From positions 1 through 64,000 of the forward strand of contig NZ_BOMW01000016.1 of assembly GCF_016862395.1 (NCBI RefSeq): a stretch of 64,000 nucleotides of DNA. Reading direction: 5' to 3'. Source of the DNA: Actinoplanes siamensis. GTDB taxonomy: Bacteria > Actinomycetota > Actinomycetes > Mycobacteriales > Micromonosporaceae. Shown here piece after piece: positions 32,740-41,157 of this stretch (positions are counted from its first letter, which is position 1; every line of letters begins with the position of its first letter). A program made the translations under genes and the position numbers. The notes below the pieces were generated by a model, which was not told where the DNA came from, searched no databases, and saw only the letters and a list, made by a program, of their open reading frames with translations.

Positions 32740-34083
32740 ATGACCGCCGTGCCCCAGCCTCGAGTCCTCACCTTCCGCCGTTCCGTCCGCGTCGCGCGCG
32801 CCGCGATCGTGGCATTCATCGTGTTCAACGTCGTGGCCGTGCAGCTGATGTTCGTCGCCGCCGGACCCGGCAAGAATCCGCCCGGTACGATCGGCCGGCT
32901 CCTCGGCCTCTACCTGGCCCTCGCCATGGCCCTGCAACTGCTGCTGGTGGCCCGCCTGCCGGTGGTCGACCGGGCGTTCGGCATGGACCGCCTCACCGTC
33001 TGGCACCGCTGGACCGGCCTGGCGATCTTCTGGCTGGCCCTGGCGCACCCCGCGTTCGTGGTGCTCGGATTCGCCAGGCTGGACGGCATCCCGATCCTGG
33101 CCGAGACGGCGAATCTGGCCCGCCAACTCCCGGTCCTGCTCGGCATGATCGCGGCCGGCCTGCTCATGGTCATCGTGGCGCTGTCCGTCCGGGCCGCCCG
33201 GCGCCGGCTGTCCTACGAGGCGTGGCATGCCATTCATCTGCTTCTGTACGTGGTGGTCCTGCTCGGCGTGCTGCACCAGGTGTACGAGGGCACCGCGTTC
33301 CGGGTCAACCCGGTCACGCAGGTGTACTGGTGGGGGCTGTGGGCGTTCGCGCTCGGCGCCCTGATCGCCGGCCGCCTGGTCGTCCCGATGGTCCGCAACT
33401 CCCGGCACCGGTTGCGGGTCGCCGCGGTCGTCGAGGAGTCCGACGACACCGTCTCCGTCCACATCACGGGCCGTGAGCTGGAGAAACTGCCGGCCCGAGC
33501 GGGGCAGTTCTTCCTCTGGCGCTTCCCCGGCCACAACCGGTGGTGGCAGGTCAACCCGTTCTCGCTCTCCGCCACGCCGAACGGCCGCTCGCTGCGCCTC
33601 ACCGCGAAGGGCGTCGGGGCGACCAGCGCCGGGCTGCGGGATCTGCCGATCGGGTCGCGGGTCTACGCGGAAGGTCCGTACGGGGCGTTCACGGCGGCGC
33701 ACCGCACCCGGGGCGCGACGGTGCTGATCGCCGGCGGGATCGGCGTGACCCCGATCCGCGCGCTGTTGGAGGACCCGGATCTGACCGGTCACGTGGTGGT
33801 GCTCTACCGGGTGCGGGAGGTGCGCGACGCGGTCCTTCTGGGAGAGATGCAAAACCTCGCCGATGTACGGCAGGCGCGCCTGCACCTGCTGACCGGCCGC
33901 ACCGGCGGCGGCCATCGCCCGTTCGCGCCGGAACAGTTGGTCGCGCTGGTCCCCGACATCACCGCCCGGGACGTGTACGTCTGCGGCCCGGACGCCATGA
34001 CCGCGGCTGTGCTGGACAGTCTCCGGCGCCTGCGAGTCCCGCCCCGCCAGATACACGCCGAACGCTTCCACCTCGCCACCTGA
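32740..34083 (+). CDS. Ferric-reductase-like transmembrane flavoprotein
   Basis: A 447-residue membrane oxidoreductase. The N-terminal half has about six helices with His residues in WHRWTG, LAHPAF and WHAIHLLLYVVVLLGVLHQV that suit two b-type hemes. The C-terminal half is a ferredoxin-NADP reductase module with NPFSLSATP (flavin), GGIGVTPIRALLED and VCGPDAM (NAD(P)H). It moves electrons from cytoplasmic NAD(P)H across the membrane to an external acceptor such as Fe(III) or oxygen. GGGGGAG is 6 nt before ATG 32740. Confidence 0.9.
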   Translation: MTAVPQPRVLTFRRSVRVARAAIVAFIVFNVVAVQLMFVAAGPGKNPPGTIGRLLGLYLALAMALQLLLVARLPVVDRAFGMDRLTVWHRWTGLAIFWLALAHPAFVVLGFARLDGIPILAETANLARQLPVLLGMIAAGLLMVIVALSVRAARRRLSYEAWHAIHLLLYVVVLLGVLHQVYEGTAFRVNPVTQVYWWGLWAFALGALIAGRLVVPMVRNSRHRLRVAAVVEESDDTVSVHITGRELEKLPARAGQFFLWRFPGHNRWWQVNPFSLSATPNGRSLRLTAKGVGATSAGLRDLPIGSRVYAEGPYGAFTAAHRTRGATVLIAGGIGVTPIRALLEDPDLTGHVVVLYRVREVRDAVLLGEMQNLADVRQARLHLLTGRTGGGHRPFAPEQLVALVPDITARDVYVCGPDAMTAAVLDSLRRLRVPPRQIHAERFHLAT

Positions 34084-34090
34084 CCAGCCC

Positions 34091-34210
34091 CCACGATCCG
34101 CCCCGATCCGCCACCCTGATCCGCCGGCCTGGGTCCGCTCGCCCGGTTCGCCACCCTGATCCGCCCGCTTGATCCGCCGTCCGCGTCCGCCGAATCCGCT
34201 CCGCCTGCTC
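34091..34210. repeat. Irregular GATCCGCC repeats
   Basis: A run of loosely spaced 7-9-bp repeats related to TGATCCGCC (at least six matches), directly after the ferric-reductase-like gene. No gene is present. Confidence 0.5.
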
Positions 34211-34242
34211 GTTCATCGGCTATCCACCGGCCATCACAGACG

Positions 34243-34275
34243 GGAACCGCCCGGAAGATGCCCCCGGGCGGTTCC
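34243..34275. terminator. Hairpin terminator
   Basis: GGAACCGCCCGG pairs perfectly with CCGGGCGGTTCC (12 bp) over a 9-nt loop. No T-tract. It is the first of two strong hairpins placed 3 nt apart. Confidence 0.7.
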
Positions 34276-34278
34276 TCC

Positions 34279-34330
34279 AGAGGTTCCCGGGTGCTGCCTC
34301 GGTATGGGGGAGACAGCACCCGGGACCTCT
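34279..34330. terminator. Long hairpin
   Basis: AGAGGT-T-CCCGGGTGCTG pairs with CAGCACCCGGGACCTCT: 17 bp with a single bulged T and a 17-nt loop. With the preceding hairpin it isolates the ferric-reductase gene from the remnant region. Confidence 0.65.
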
Positions 34331-34360
34331 CGCCTCCCCACCCCGTCCCCGCACCCGGCT

Positions 34361-34475
34361 GGTGCTGATCGTCGTCATCCGCCCCGCTTAGGCACTGTGA
34401 CACCCGGCCGGTCGAGCCGGACTGGTGCTGGTTGTTGTCATTCCGTCCTGGTTGGGGACTGTGCGGCCCGGCCGG
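34361..34475 (+). repeat. Imperfect direct repeat duplicating a gene start
   Basis: About 51 bp at 34361-34411 is repeated at 34424-34475 (both run from GGTGCTG to CCCGGCCGG) with scattered substitutions. The second copy forms the 5' end of the following remnant (MLVVVIP...); the first encodes VLIVVIRPA followed by a stop. It looks like a partial tandem duplication of the gene's first codons. Confidence 0.6.
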
Positions 34476-34729
34476 AAAGGTGCGGGACGAAGTGTTCGCG
34501 CTGCTGCCCCGGCACGGGGAACCCTGGAGCGCCGGGTGCACGACACCGCCGGCAGCGAGGAAGTGCGCCTCATCCGGTTCAGGGAACGTTCTGGCTACGA
34601 CGGATTCATGGCCGACCCGGATCGTCCTGCCTTCGGGCCGCCCTTGGCGACGCCGCGCCCACGACCCGGGTCGTCGCGGCTCGGGACGTCGTGCGCCCTT
34701 CCACCGGGCAGGAGTCCGAGAACAGGTAG
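34425..34729 (+). pseudogene. Frameshifted small ferredoxin-fold (DUF1330-like) gene
   Basis: Joined across frames, the sequence reads MLVVVIP..., KVRDEVFALLPRHGE, LERRVHDTAGSEEVRLIRF, RERSGYDGFMADPDRP, then LRAALGDAAPTTRVV and a stop at 34729. This is the layout of a DUF1330 / antibiotic-monooxygenase-like dimeric alpha-beta protein of about 95 residues. At least three frame changes are needed, so no intact product is made. A partial duplicate of its start lies just upstream. Confidence 0.6.
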
Positions 34730-34764
34730 CGAAACCGCTGCGCTCCGATGGGCCACTGCGGGCC

Positions 34765-34871
34765 GTGAAGCAGGGTGCCCGTGGTGAAGCAGGTGCCCGT
34801 GGTGAAGCAGGGTGCCCCTGGTGAGGCTGGGCGCCTGGTGCGGCTGGGCGCTCGGTGGGGCTGGGCGCGTG
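34765..34871. repeat. Degenerate tandem repeat, six units of 17-19 bp
   Basis: Units begin GTG(A/C/G)(A/G)GC and read GTGAAGCAGGGTGCCCGTG in the first copy, drifting to GTGGGGCTGGGCGCGTG in the sixth. Repeats are contiguous with no spacers, so this is not a CRISPR array. No gene overlaps it convincingly. Confidence 0.75.
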
Positions 34872-34921
34872 CTGGGCGGGCGTGGTGACGATGGCGGGGA
34901 CGGGCGGGGTCGCGGCTGGGC

Positions 34922-35689
34922 TCAGGTCACCGAGATCAGCGCGGCGACGCTGGTGGCCAGGATGTAGAGGCAGGTGGCGAGTGTGACGGCTCGGTGGCGG
35001 CGGGCTTCCGGCCAGCCGGCTGCTCGGAGGGTGACGGACAGGAGCGGGAGCGCCAGGATGGCGTGCAGGGCTACGCCGTGGACCGGTTTCAGGGAGCCGG
35101 CGGTCTCGTAGGCGATCTGGGGACTTGCCGTACGGAACAGGATCGAGCCCTTCGCCACCATGGCGATGCCGGTGGCCAGGGCGAGCAGCAGCAGCGCCCA
35201 GCCGGCCCGCAACGCCAGCCGCAGGTCGGCCGGGGCTCGCAGGCGGCCCCGCAGGGCGGTGACGGCGAAGGCGGCCAGGACCACCACCAGCACCGCGCCG
35301 CCGAGGGCCAGGGCCATGGCGATCACGCGGGACAGCGGCGTCTCGGTGTTGAAGTGGGACGGGAGCCGTCGCCAGGCCTGGACGGTGATGCCGGCGACCT
35401 CCAGCACGCAGTCGGCGGTGAAGACGCCCAGCAACCAGCTGCGGGCTCGGGGACTCAGCACCGAGTAGCCGGTCACCCAGGTGATCGTGATCAGGGTCAG
35501 GCCGAAGGAGAGGCCGAACGTGGTGGGCTTGCGCCAGGAGACCGGGCCCTCCCACGGGCCGCCGTCGGCCAGGAAGATGCCGAAGTGCACCGCGCCGGAG
35601 AGCACCAGCAGGACTCCGACCAGGTAGGCGGTCCGCTCCACCGGGCGCAGGCGGCCGGCTCGGGTGGCGGCGTCCAGGAGTGCGGTCAT
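34922..35689 (-). CDS. Polytopic membrane protein of unknown function
   Basis: A 255-residue protein with about seven transmembrane helices, no signal peptide and few charged loops. Features such as VLSGAVHFGIFLADGGPWEGPVSWRKPTTFG and SLKPVHGVALHAILALPLLS recur in actinobacterial hypothetical membrane proteins. Conserved His residues in the first and sixth helices could hint at heme or metal binding, but this is unproven. A 20-bp palindrome lies about 60 bp upstream. Confidence 0.8.
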   Translation of the reverse strand: MTALLDAATRAGRLRPVERTAYLVGVLLVLSGAVHFGIFLADGGPWEGPVSWRKPTTFGLSFGLTLITITWVTGYSVLSPRARSWLLGVFTADCVLEVAGITVQAWRRLPSHFNTETPLSRVIAMALALGGAVLVVVLAAFAVTALRGRLRAPADLRLALRAGWALLLLALATGIAMVAKGSILFRTASPQIAYETAGSLKPVHGVALHAILALPLLSVTLRAAGWPEARRHRAVTLATCLYILATSVAALISVT

Positions 35690-35748
35690 GCGGACGATCC
35701 TGCCGGGCGGGCGTGGGCTGCCGCGTCGGGCTGCGGGCGTATTTCCGG

Positions 35749-35768
35749 CGTACGCCCGTGGGCGTACG
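35749..35768. promoter_or_regulatory. Near-perfect 20-bp palindrome
   Basis: CGTACGCCC-GT-GGGCGTACG, 60 bp upstream of the membrane-protein start on the minus strand. It could be an operator or a short hairpin; no linked regulator is evident. Confidence 0.45.
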
Positions 35769-35958
35769 AGGGCGCCGGCGGTCGACAGCGGCTCCGACCC
35801 AGGGATGAGAAAGGAACGGATGACGGGCGACTGACGGGATGGAAGGACGGCTCCGGCCGCGTTGTCTTCGGCGACGACCCGGCGGAGGTGGCGGCGGCGG
35901 AGAGATCCGGAAAGCCCTAGACTGACCAGCGCTGACCCTCGAACGGCGGGAGCCGCCG

Positions 35959-36492
35959 ATGGCCGTCGATGTCGATGATCCGCTGGTCAAATTCGGACGC
36001 TGGGCGCTTGCCAAGGTCTGGTTCGGCGGCGTGGTCTCCGGTGCCTACGCGCTGGGCCGTCACTACCACTGGCCGCAAGCTTTCCTCACCTTCGCCGCCG
36101 TCCTCGGCGCCGTCGCGCTGGCCGCGGCGTGCTCGTTCCTGCCGATCTGGACCAGACATCGCCCGAGCGGTATCCCGGTCGTGGACATCGGCCTGCGGGT
36201 GATGGTCTGGGGCGGCCTCACCGCCTCGGTGATCGCGCTGTTGATCGGCCTGCCGGCGGTCGGCATGGTGGCCGCCGCGCTGCTGTTCAGCACCGCGGCA
36301 CGCACCTTCCGTGACCCGTTCGTCCCGTTTCTGCGCCGCCTCCCGATCACGCCGGCGGTGCCGCACCGGGAACATTCAAGATCAAGATCGGCTTCCTCCG
36401 GTACGGCGGGCGCCGGCCCCCACCCCGGCTCCCCGGCGAACGGTCACCGGGCTGTCCGGGGCGGGGCGACCCGTCGCCGGGTGGCCGGATGA
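35959..36492 (+). CDS. Small membrane protein of unknown function
   Basis: A 177-residue protein with three or four helices (about residues 17-33, 40-60, 80-110) and a basic, low-complexity C-terminal tail from about residue 130 that may be unstructured. GGGAG is 6 nt before ATG 35959. The tail's composition resembles the remnant DNA downstream, so the original stop may have been lost (inference). Confidence 0.65.
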   Translation: MAVDVDDPLVKFGRWALAKVWFGGVVSGAYALGRHYHWPQAFLTFAAVLGAVALAAACSFLPIWTRHRPSGIPVVDIGLRVMVWGGLTASVIALLIGLPAVGMVAAALLFSTAARTFRDPFVPFLRRLPITPAVPHREHSRSRSASSGTAGAGPHPGSPANGHRAVRGGATRRRVAG

Positions 36493-36632
36493 CCGGGTGC
36501 TCCGGGCCGGTGCGACCGGCTGCCGAGGGGACCAGCCGACCGGCGCTCCGGGCCGGTGCGACCGGCTTGCCCCGCGGCCCGGTCGGCGGGCGGTGCCGAG
36601 CCCGGAGAACCGGCGGTGGCCCGCAGGCGGTC

Positions 36633-36788
36633 ATGCCGCAGATCGGCGGGGCGCTCGGCACGTCGGTGCTGATCTCGGTCGTCAGCGGCCGGGTGGACGG
36701 CACGCCTCCGGGCTCGCCGACCGATGCCGGGGCGCCCGCGGCGGCCCTGGTTTCCGGGGCGTTCCGCCTGCTCGTCGGGCCGGGACCC
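36633..36788 (+). pseudogene. Fragment of an MFS transporter C-terminus
   Basis: About 50 codons reading PQIGGALGTSVLISVVSGR followed by GAPAAALVSGAFRLLVGPG. This corresponds to the late-helix region of DHA2 drug exporters (QIGGALGTS is a hallmark). It has no own start signal and no downstream helices. It is the second MFS relic in the window. Confidence 0.55.
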
Positions 36789-36912
36789 GGCGCGCCGAGG
36801 CGCACCGACCGCGGCGCCGCTCAGCCGGGCCGCTTTCGTGCCGAACTTCGGGACATGAGGCGGCTCGGGGTGGATCTCGGCGGGAACGTCAAGATCATGC
36901 CCGCGCCGCACG

Positions 36913-37040
36913 GTCACCGGTGTGGCGCAGGTCGCCGCCGCGACCGCCGAGGGGGCGCGCACCACACAGCAGGCCGCGGCAGACTTGACGACCAGGCTGG
37001 CCGGTGCCTGACCAACCTCGTCGGCGGCTTCCGCCACTGA
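36913..37040 (+). pseudogene. Fragment of a methyl-accepting chemotaxis protein C-terminus
   Basis: VTGVAQVAAATAEGARTTQQ AAADLTTRLAG in one frame continues, after a 1-base shift, as LTNLVGGFRH and a stop at 37038-37040. The Ala/Thr/Gln-rich helix and the terminal L..LVG.F(R/K) motif are typical of MCP signalling domains. It ends 18 nt before a GAF-domain gene. Confidence 0.55.
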
Positions 37041-37058
37041 GTTCCCGGAAGGGGTTCC

Positions 37059-37565
37059 GTGCAGATCGATCTCCACGACCGTCTGGCCGAGCCGTCGCGG
37101 CTGGCCGAGCTGGCCCGGTACGACCTCGCCGACGCCACCCTGCGGGCCGAGCTGGACGAGGTGGCCAAGCGGAGCGCCAAGCTGCTCGAGGCGCCGGTCT
37201 CGCTGGTGTCGGTGCTCACCGCGGACACCCAGCAGATCATCGGGTCGTACGGGCGGGGCGGGTGGGTGGCCACGGCGCAGGGCGCCGCAGCCGAGTGGGC
37301 GGTGTGCAGCCGCACCGTGCTGAACGGCGAGCCGTACTGCGTGGCCGACTTCAGCGACGACCCGGCGCACGCGGCCAATCCCTTCCTGGCGAGCGCCGGT
37401 CTGCGCAGCTACCTGGGCGTGCCGCTGGTGACGCCGGGCGGGGTGCTGCTCGGGGCGCACTGCGTGGTGGACACCCGGCGGCGGATCTACACGGGCGTCG
37501 ACATGGCGGTGCTGTCGGACAGCGCGGAGGAGGCCATGGACGCCCTGCTGAAGCACCGCAGCTAG
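37059..37565 (+). CDS. Stand-alone GAF-domain protein
   Basis: A 168-residue cytosolic sensor consisting of one GAF domain: PVSLVSVLTADTQQIIGSYG, WAVCSRTVLNGEPYCVADF, LGVPLVTPGGVLLGAHCVVD. Such domains bind small ligands or nucleotides; Cys residues in CSRTV and YCVADF could react with a cofactor. No output domain is attached. GGAAGGGG is 4 nt before GTG 37059. The upstream MCP fragment suggests it once neighboured a signalling gene. Confidence 0.85.
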   Translation: MQIDLHDRLAEPSRLAELARYDLADATLRAELDEVAKRSAKLLEAPVSLVSVLTADTQQIIGSYGRGGWVATAQGAAAEWAVCSRTVLNGEPYCVADFSDDPAHAANPFLASAGLRSYLGVPLVTPGGVLLGAHCVVDTRRRIYTGVDMAVLSDSAEEAMDALLKHRS

Positions 37566-37818
37566 GCGAACCGGCGCCAGCGCGTCCGGCGCGGGTGGCC
37601 GGGGAGCCCGGCCCGGCCGGTCGCCCAGAGCAGCGTGGGCCAGGGTCGCCCGCCGGCGCCTGCCAGTCCTGGCCGGTGCTGTGCCGGAGGACCGCGACGG
37701 CTTGGGCCACCACGTCGCGCACGTCGCCGGAATCCACAAGTGAGTCACCCGTGTGGCGCACGGTATCGCAAAAATGTCGTACCCCGCGCGCATCATCGGC
37801 GGCATGGGAGAAGCAGCC

Positions 37819-38277
37819 ATGCCGATCCGCCGCCGGATCGAGTTGTCCATCGCCGAGACCCGCCTCCGATTCCAGCAACTGGTCCGACTCACCGGCCTGA
37901 CCGGCCAGGTCACCGTCGTGGTCGACGGCGGCCGGGCGATCGCCGCCATCGTCCCGGCCTCCGACGTCCTGCAGCCGCCGCCGGCGGCGCTGGGAAGGCC
38001 GCGGCCGGCCGTGGCGGGACCCGCGCCTGCCGAGAGGTTCCGCCCCGCCGTGGAACGGCCGGGAGCCGCGCCCGCCCCGGAGAGCGGCGCCGGCTGGCTG
38101 CGCCGCATCGAGAAGGTGCGCGAGGACGTCCGCCGCCAGCACGCCGGCCGGATCCAGGAGCTGTCCCAGGCGCTGGACGAAGCGTGGCGGATGCTGGACA
38201 CCCTGCACCCGCCCGGCACCGACCGCCACGTCGACACGCTGCGTGCGGCCCACGGAGACGTGCGCCGCACTCGATGA
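37819..38277 (+). CDS. Phd/YefM-like N-terminus with C-terminal helix, function unknown
   Basis: A 152-residue protein. Residues 5-50 (IELSIAETRLRFQQLVRL, GQVTVVVDGGRAIAAIVPASD) resemble the DNA-binding half of Phd/YefM antitoxins; an Ala/Pro linker and a helix (RRIEKVREDVRRQHAGRIQELSQAL) follow. No toxin gene is adjacent. GGAG lies 8 nt before ATG 37819, favouring it over upstream ATGs at 37804 and 37753. Confidence 0.6.
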   Translation: MPIRRRIELSIAETRLRFQQLVRLTGLTGQVTVVVDGGRAIAAIVPASDVLQPPPAALGRPRPAVAGPAPAERFRPAVERPGAAPAPESGAGWLRRIEKVREDVRRQHAGRIQELSQALDEAWRMLDTLHPPGTDRHVDTLRAAHGDVRRTR

Positions 38278-38320
38278 TCAATCTCCACTTCACCTATCGG
38301 AGCGGAGGTAAGATCGGCCA

Positions 38321-39385
38321 ATGGCGCGCCAGCTCGATCTGTTCGTACCCGGGATGGTGTTCCTCGATGTCGTCTTCACCGGGCTGCGTGAGCTGCCCGG
38401 CCCCGGCACCGAGGTGCGTGCCTCCGGGATGGGGTCGTGCCCCGGCGGGGTGGCCAATCTGGCTGTGGCCGCCGGCCGCCTCGGCCTGCACACCGGCCTC
38501 GGCACGGCGCTGAGCAGGGACGCCTACGGCGAATTCTGTCACCAGGTGCTCAGCCGGCAGGAGGGAATCGATCTTTCCGCGTCCCGGCGGCTCGACGACT
38601 GGCACTCGCCGGTCACCGTCTCGCTGGCCTACGACCGCGACCGCAGCATGATCACCCATGGGCATCCGCTGCCCACCGACGACGAGGGCCTGGTCAACGG
38701 GCTGCCGGCGGCCCGCGCGGCGGCCGTGAGCCTGGGCGGCTCGGCCACCGGCTGGGTGCCCCGGGCCGGGCGCAACGGCACCCTGATCTTCGCGGACGTC
38801 GGGTGGGACGAGACCGACCAGTGGGACTTCGACGCCCTCTCGGTGCTGCCCGACTGCCACGCTTTCCTGCCCAACGCGGTCGAGGCGATGCGCTACACCC
38901 GCACCGGCACGCCCGGCGCGGCGCTGGACAAGCTGGCCGGTCTGGTGCCGATCGTGGTGGTGACCGACGGCGGCGACGGCGCGCGCGCGGTCGACGCGGC
39001 GACCGGTGAGGTGGCGACGGTTCCGGGCGTGCCGGTGGAGGCGCTCGACCCGACCGGCGCCGGTGACGTCTTCACCGCCGGGTTCATCGCCGGCACGCTG
39101 GGTGGCTGGCCGCTGGCCGACCGGGTGGCGTTCGCGAACCTGGTGGCCGCGCTCTCCGTGCAGCACTTCGGCGGGTCGCTGTCCGCGCCCGGCTGGGGGG
39201 ACATCGCCGACTGGTGGCAGGCCACGCTGCGGGCCGCCGAGCGGCGCCACCCCGAGTCCAGCGAGGGCGAGCTGGCCCGGCGCTACGCGTTCCTGCCCGA
39301 GGTGATCCCGCCCGGCCGGCGCAACGCGGTGCACCGGGCGACCGCCACCATCGCCCGCCTGTCCGACGCGCATGCCGAGCGCTGA
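38321..39385 (+). CDS. PfkB-family carbohydrate kinase
   Basis: A 354-residue sugar kinase of the ribokinase fold. The N-terminal substrate region has GSCPGGVANLAVAAGRLG; the C-terminal PfkB signature reads DPTGAGDVFTAGF with catalytic D249. It heads an operon of ABC importer and GH4 genes and overlaps the first permease gene by 14 nt. The sugar is not predictable; a ketose or the GH4 product is plausible. GGAGG is 12 nt from ATG 38321. Confidence 0.92.
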   Translation: MARQLDLFVPGMVFLDVVFTGLRELPGPGTEVRASGMGSCPGGVANLAVAAGRLGLHTGLGTALSRDAYGEFCHQVLSRQEGIDLSASRRLDDWHSPVTVSLAYDRDRSMITHGHPLPTDDEGLVNGLPAARAAAVSLGGSATGWVPRAGRNGTLIFADVGWDETDQWDFDALSVLPDCHAFLPNAVEAMRYTRTGTPGAALDKLAGLVPIVVVTDGGDGARAVDAATGEVATVPGVPVEALDPTGAGDVFTAGFIAGTLGGWPLADRVAFANLVAALSVQHFGGSLSAPGWGDIADWWQATLRAAERRHPESSEGELARRYAFLPEVIPPGRRNAVHRATATIARLSDAHAER

Positions 39386-40334
39386 CGCGGCGCCCGCGCC
39401 GGCCCGCGCGAGCAGGCGCGCCGGCGGACGCCGGCCACGCGCGTCGGCGCGCTCGGGGACGGTCGGCGGGAGCAGGCGCGCCGACACGCTGGCGGGGTAT
39501 GCGTTCCTCGCGCCCAGCCTGGTGGGCGTCGGCGGGTTCCTGCTGCTCCCGGTCGGGATCGTGGCGGGCATCAGCCTCTTCCGGTGGGACCTGGTGAGCC
39601 CGGCCCGGTGGACCGGCCCGAGCAACTACCAGTCGATCCTCACCGACCCGGCGTTCGGCCGGTCGTTGGCCGTCACCGCGTTCTTCGTCCTGCTGGTCAT
39701 CCCGCTGCAGACGGCGCTCGGCCTGGCCGCCGCCCTGCTGCTGGACCAGCGACTGCCCGGCTCCACCTGGTTCCGCGCGATCCTGGTGCTGCCGTGGATC
39801 AGCGCCCCGCTGGCGCTGGGAGTGGTCTGGCGCTGGCTGTTCGACCCGTCGGACGGCGCGATCAACCAGCTGCTCGGGCACCGCGTCGAGTGGCTGACCA
39901 GCCCCACCCTGGCGCTGCCGTCGGTCGCCGCGGTCACGGTCTGGACCAATGTCGGCTATGTGGCGCTGTTCTTCCTGGCCGGGCTCGCCGGCATCCCGCC
40001 GCAGTACGCGGAGGCGGCCCGCATCGACGGGGCCGGCCCGTGGCAGCGGCTGCGCCGGATCACCCTGCCGCTGCTCCGCCCGACCACGTTCTTCGTGCTG
40101 GCCACCGGCGTGATCAGCAGTTTCCAGGTGTTCGACACGGTCTACGCGATGACCCGGGGCGGTCCGGCCGGGCGCACCGAGGTGGTGGCGTACGCGATCT
40201 ACCGGGAGGCGTTCGTCGACTTCCGGATGGGCCGGGCCGCGGCCATGTCGGTGGTGCTCTTCCTGCTGTTGATCACGGTGACGATCGCTCAGCAGAGCTG
40301 GTTCCGCAGACGGACGACGTACGAGATGGGGTGA
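39372..40334 (+). CDS. Carbohydrate ABC transporter permease (MalF type)
   Basis: A 320-residue permease with a basic, Ala-rich cytoplasmic N-terminal extension of about 35 residues and then six helices. The EAA loop reads YAEAARIDGAGPWQRLRRITLPLL. Partner of the next gene. It overlaps the kinase gene end, so expression is coupled. Confidence 0.93.
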   Translation: MPSADAAPAPARASRRAGGRRPRASARSGTVGGSRRADTLAGYAFLAPSLVGVGGFLLLPVGIVAGISLFRWDLVSPARWTGPSNYQSILTDPAFGRSLAVTAFFVLLVIPLQTALGLAAALLLDQRLPGSTWFRAILVLPWISAPLALGVVWRWLFDPSDGAINQLLGHRVEWLTSPTLALPSVAAVTVWTNVGYVALFFLAGLAGIPPQYAEAARIDGAGPWQRLRRITLPLLRPTTFFVLATGVISSFQVFDTVYAMTRGGPAGRTEVVAYAIYREAFVDFRMGRAAAMSVVLFLLLITVTIAQQSWFRRRTTYEMG

Positions 40335-40337
40335 GGC

Positions 40338-41153
40338 ATGCGCCGTGCCGTGTTGACCTACCTCGCGCTGGGGATCGGCGCGATCCTGATCCTCGCGCCC
40401 TACCTGATGAGCGTGCAGACGTCGGTGAAGACGCCGCGGCAATTCGCGCAGCAGCCGCCGCTGGCCCCGCCCCGCCCCCCGACCGGCGCGAACTACGCCG
40501 AGCTGGTCGTCGGCGGGCACACCCTGATCCCACCGCTGGTGGTCACCGTCCAGGTCGTCGTGGTGGTCGTGATCGGACAGCTGACCTGCTCGGTGCTCGC
40601 GGCGTACGCGTTCGCCCGGCTCGACTTCCCGGGCCGCGACGCGATCTTCTGGGTCTACCTGGCCACCCTGATGGTGCCGGTGGCCGCCGTGCTGGTGCCC
40701 AGGTTCGTGCTGCTCAGCGAGACCGGACTGAGCAACACGTTCTGGGGGATCGTGCTCCCGTCGATGTTCGGCTCGCCGTACGCGATCTTCCTGCTCCGCC
40801 AGTTCTTCCGTGCCGTCCCGCAGGAGCTGCTGGACGCCGCGCGGATCGACGGCGCCGGCCATCCGGGTGTGCTGCGGCACGTGATCCTGCCGCTCAGCCG
40901 TCCGATCCTGGCCACCCTGCTGATCATCACGGCGGTCACGCACTGGAACGACTTCCTCTGGCCCCTGGTGATCACCAGTGGCGCCCGCTGGCAGGTGCTG
41001 ACCGTGGCGGTGGCCGGCCTGCAGAGCCAGTACCAGGGCAACTGGACGCTGGTCATGGCGGCCACCACGCTCGCCACCATGCCGCTGCTCGTGCTTTTCG
41101 TGCTCTTCCAGAAGCACATCGTCCGTTCGATCACCATCACCGGGATGAAGTGA
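40338..41153 (+). CDS. Carbohydrate ABC transporter permease (MalG type)
   Basis: A 271-residue permease with six helices and the EAA loop ELLDAARIDGAGHPGVLRHVILPLS. It starts 3 nt after the MalF-type gene. As in the other importers of this window no ATPase gene is present, implying a shared ATPase encoded elsewhere. Confidence 0.93.
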   Translation: MRRAVLTYLALGIGAILILAPYLMSVQTSVKTPRQFAQQPPLAPPRPPTGANYAELVVGGHTLIPPLVVTVQVVVVVVIGQLTCSVLAAYAFARLDFPGRDAIFWVYLATLMVPVAAVLVPRFVLLSETGLSNTFWGIVLPSMFGSPYAIFLLRQFFRAVPQELLDAARIDGAGHPGVLRHVILPLSRPILATLLIITAVTHWNDFLWPLVITSGARWQVLTVAVAGLQSQYQGNWTLVMAATTLATMPLLVLFVLFQKHIVRSITITGMK

Positions 41154-41157
41154 GCAC

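Noticed and set aside
34765-34871. Possible CRISPR array
   Set aside because: Units are contiguous without spacers, degenerate, and no cas gene is in the window.
15000-38000. Insertion sequence or integrase behind the remnants
   Set aside because: No transposase, integrase, terminal inverted repeats or target duplications were found, so the eroded region cannot be tied to a specific mobile element.
36444-38321. 625-codon minus-strand open frame
   Set aside because: It is antisense to the GAF and Phd-like genes and has shadow-like composition. The plus-strand genes have ribosome binding sites and recognisable domains.
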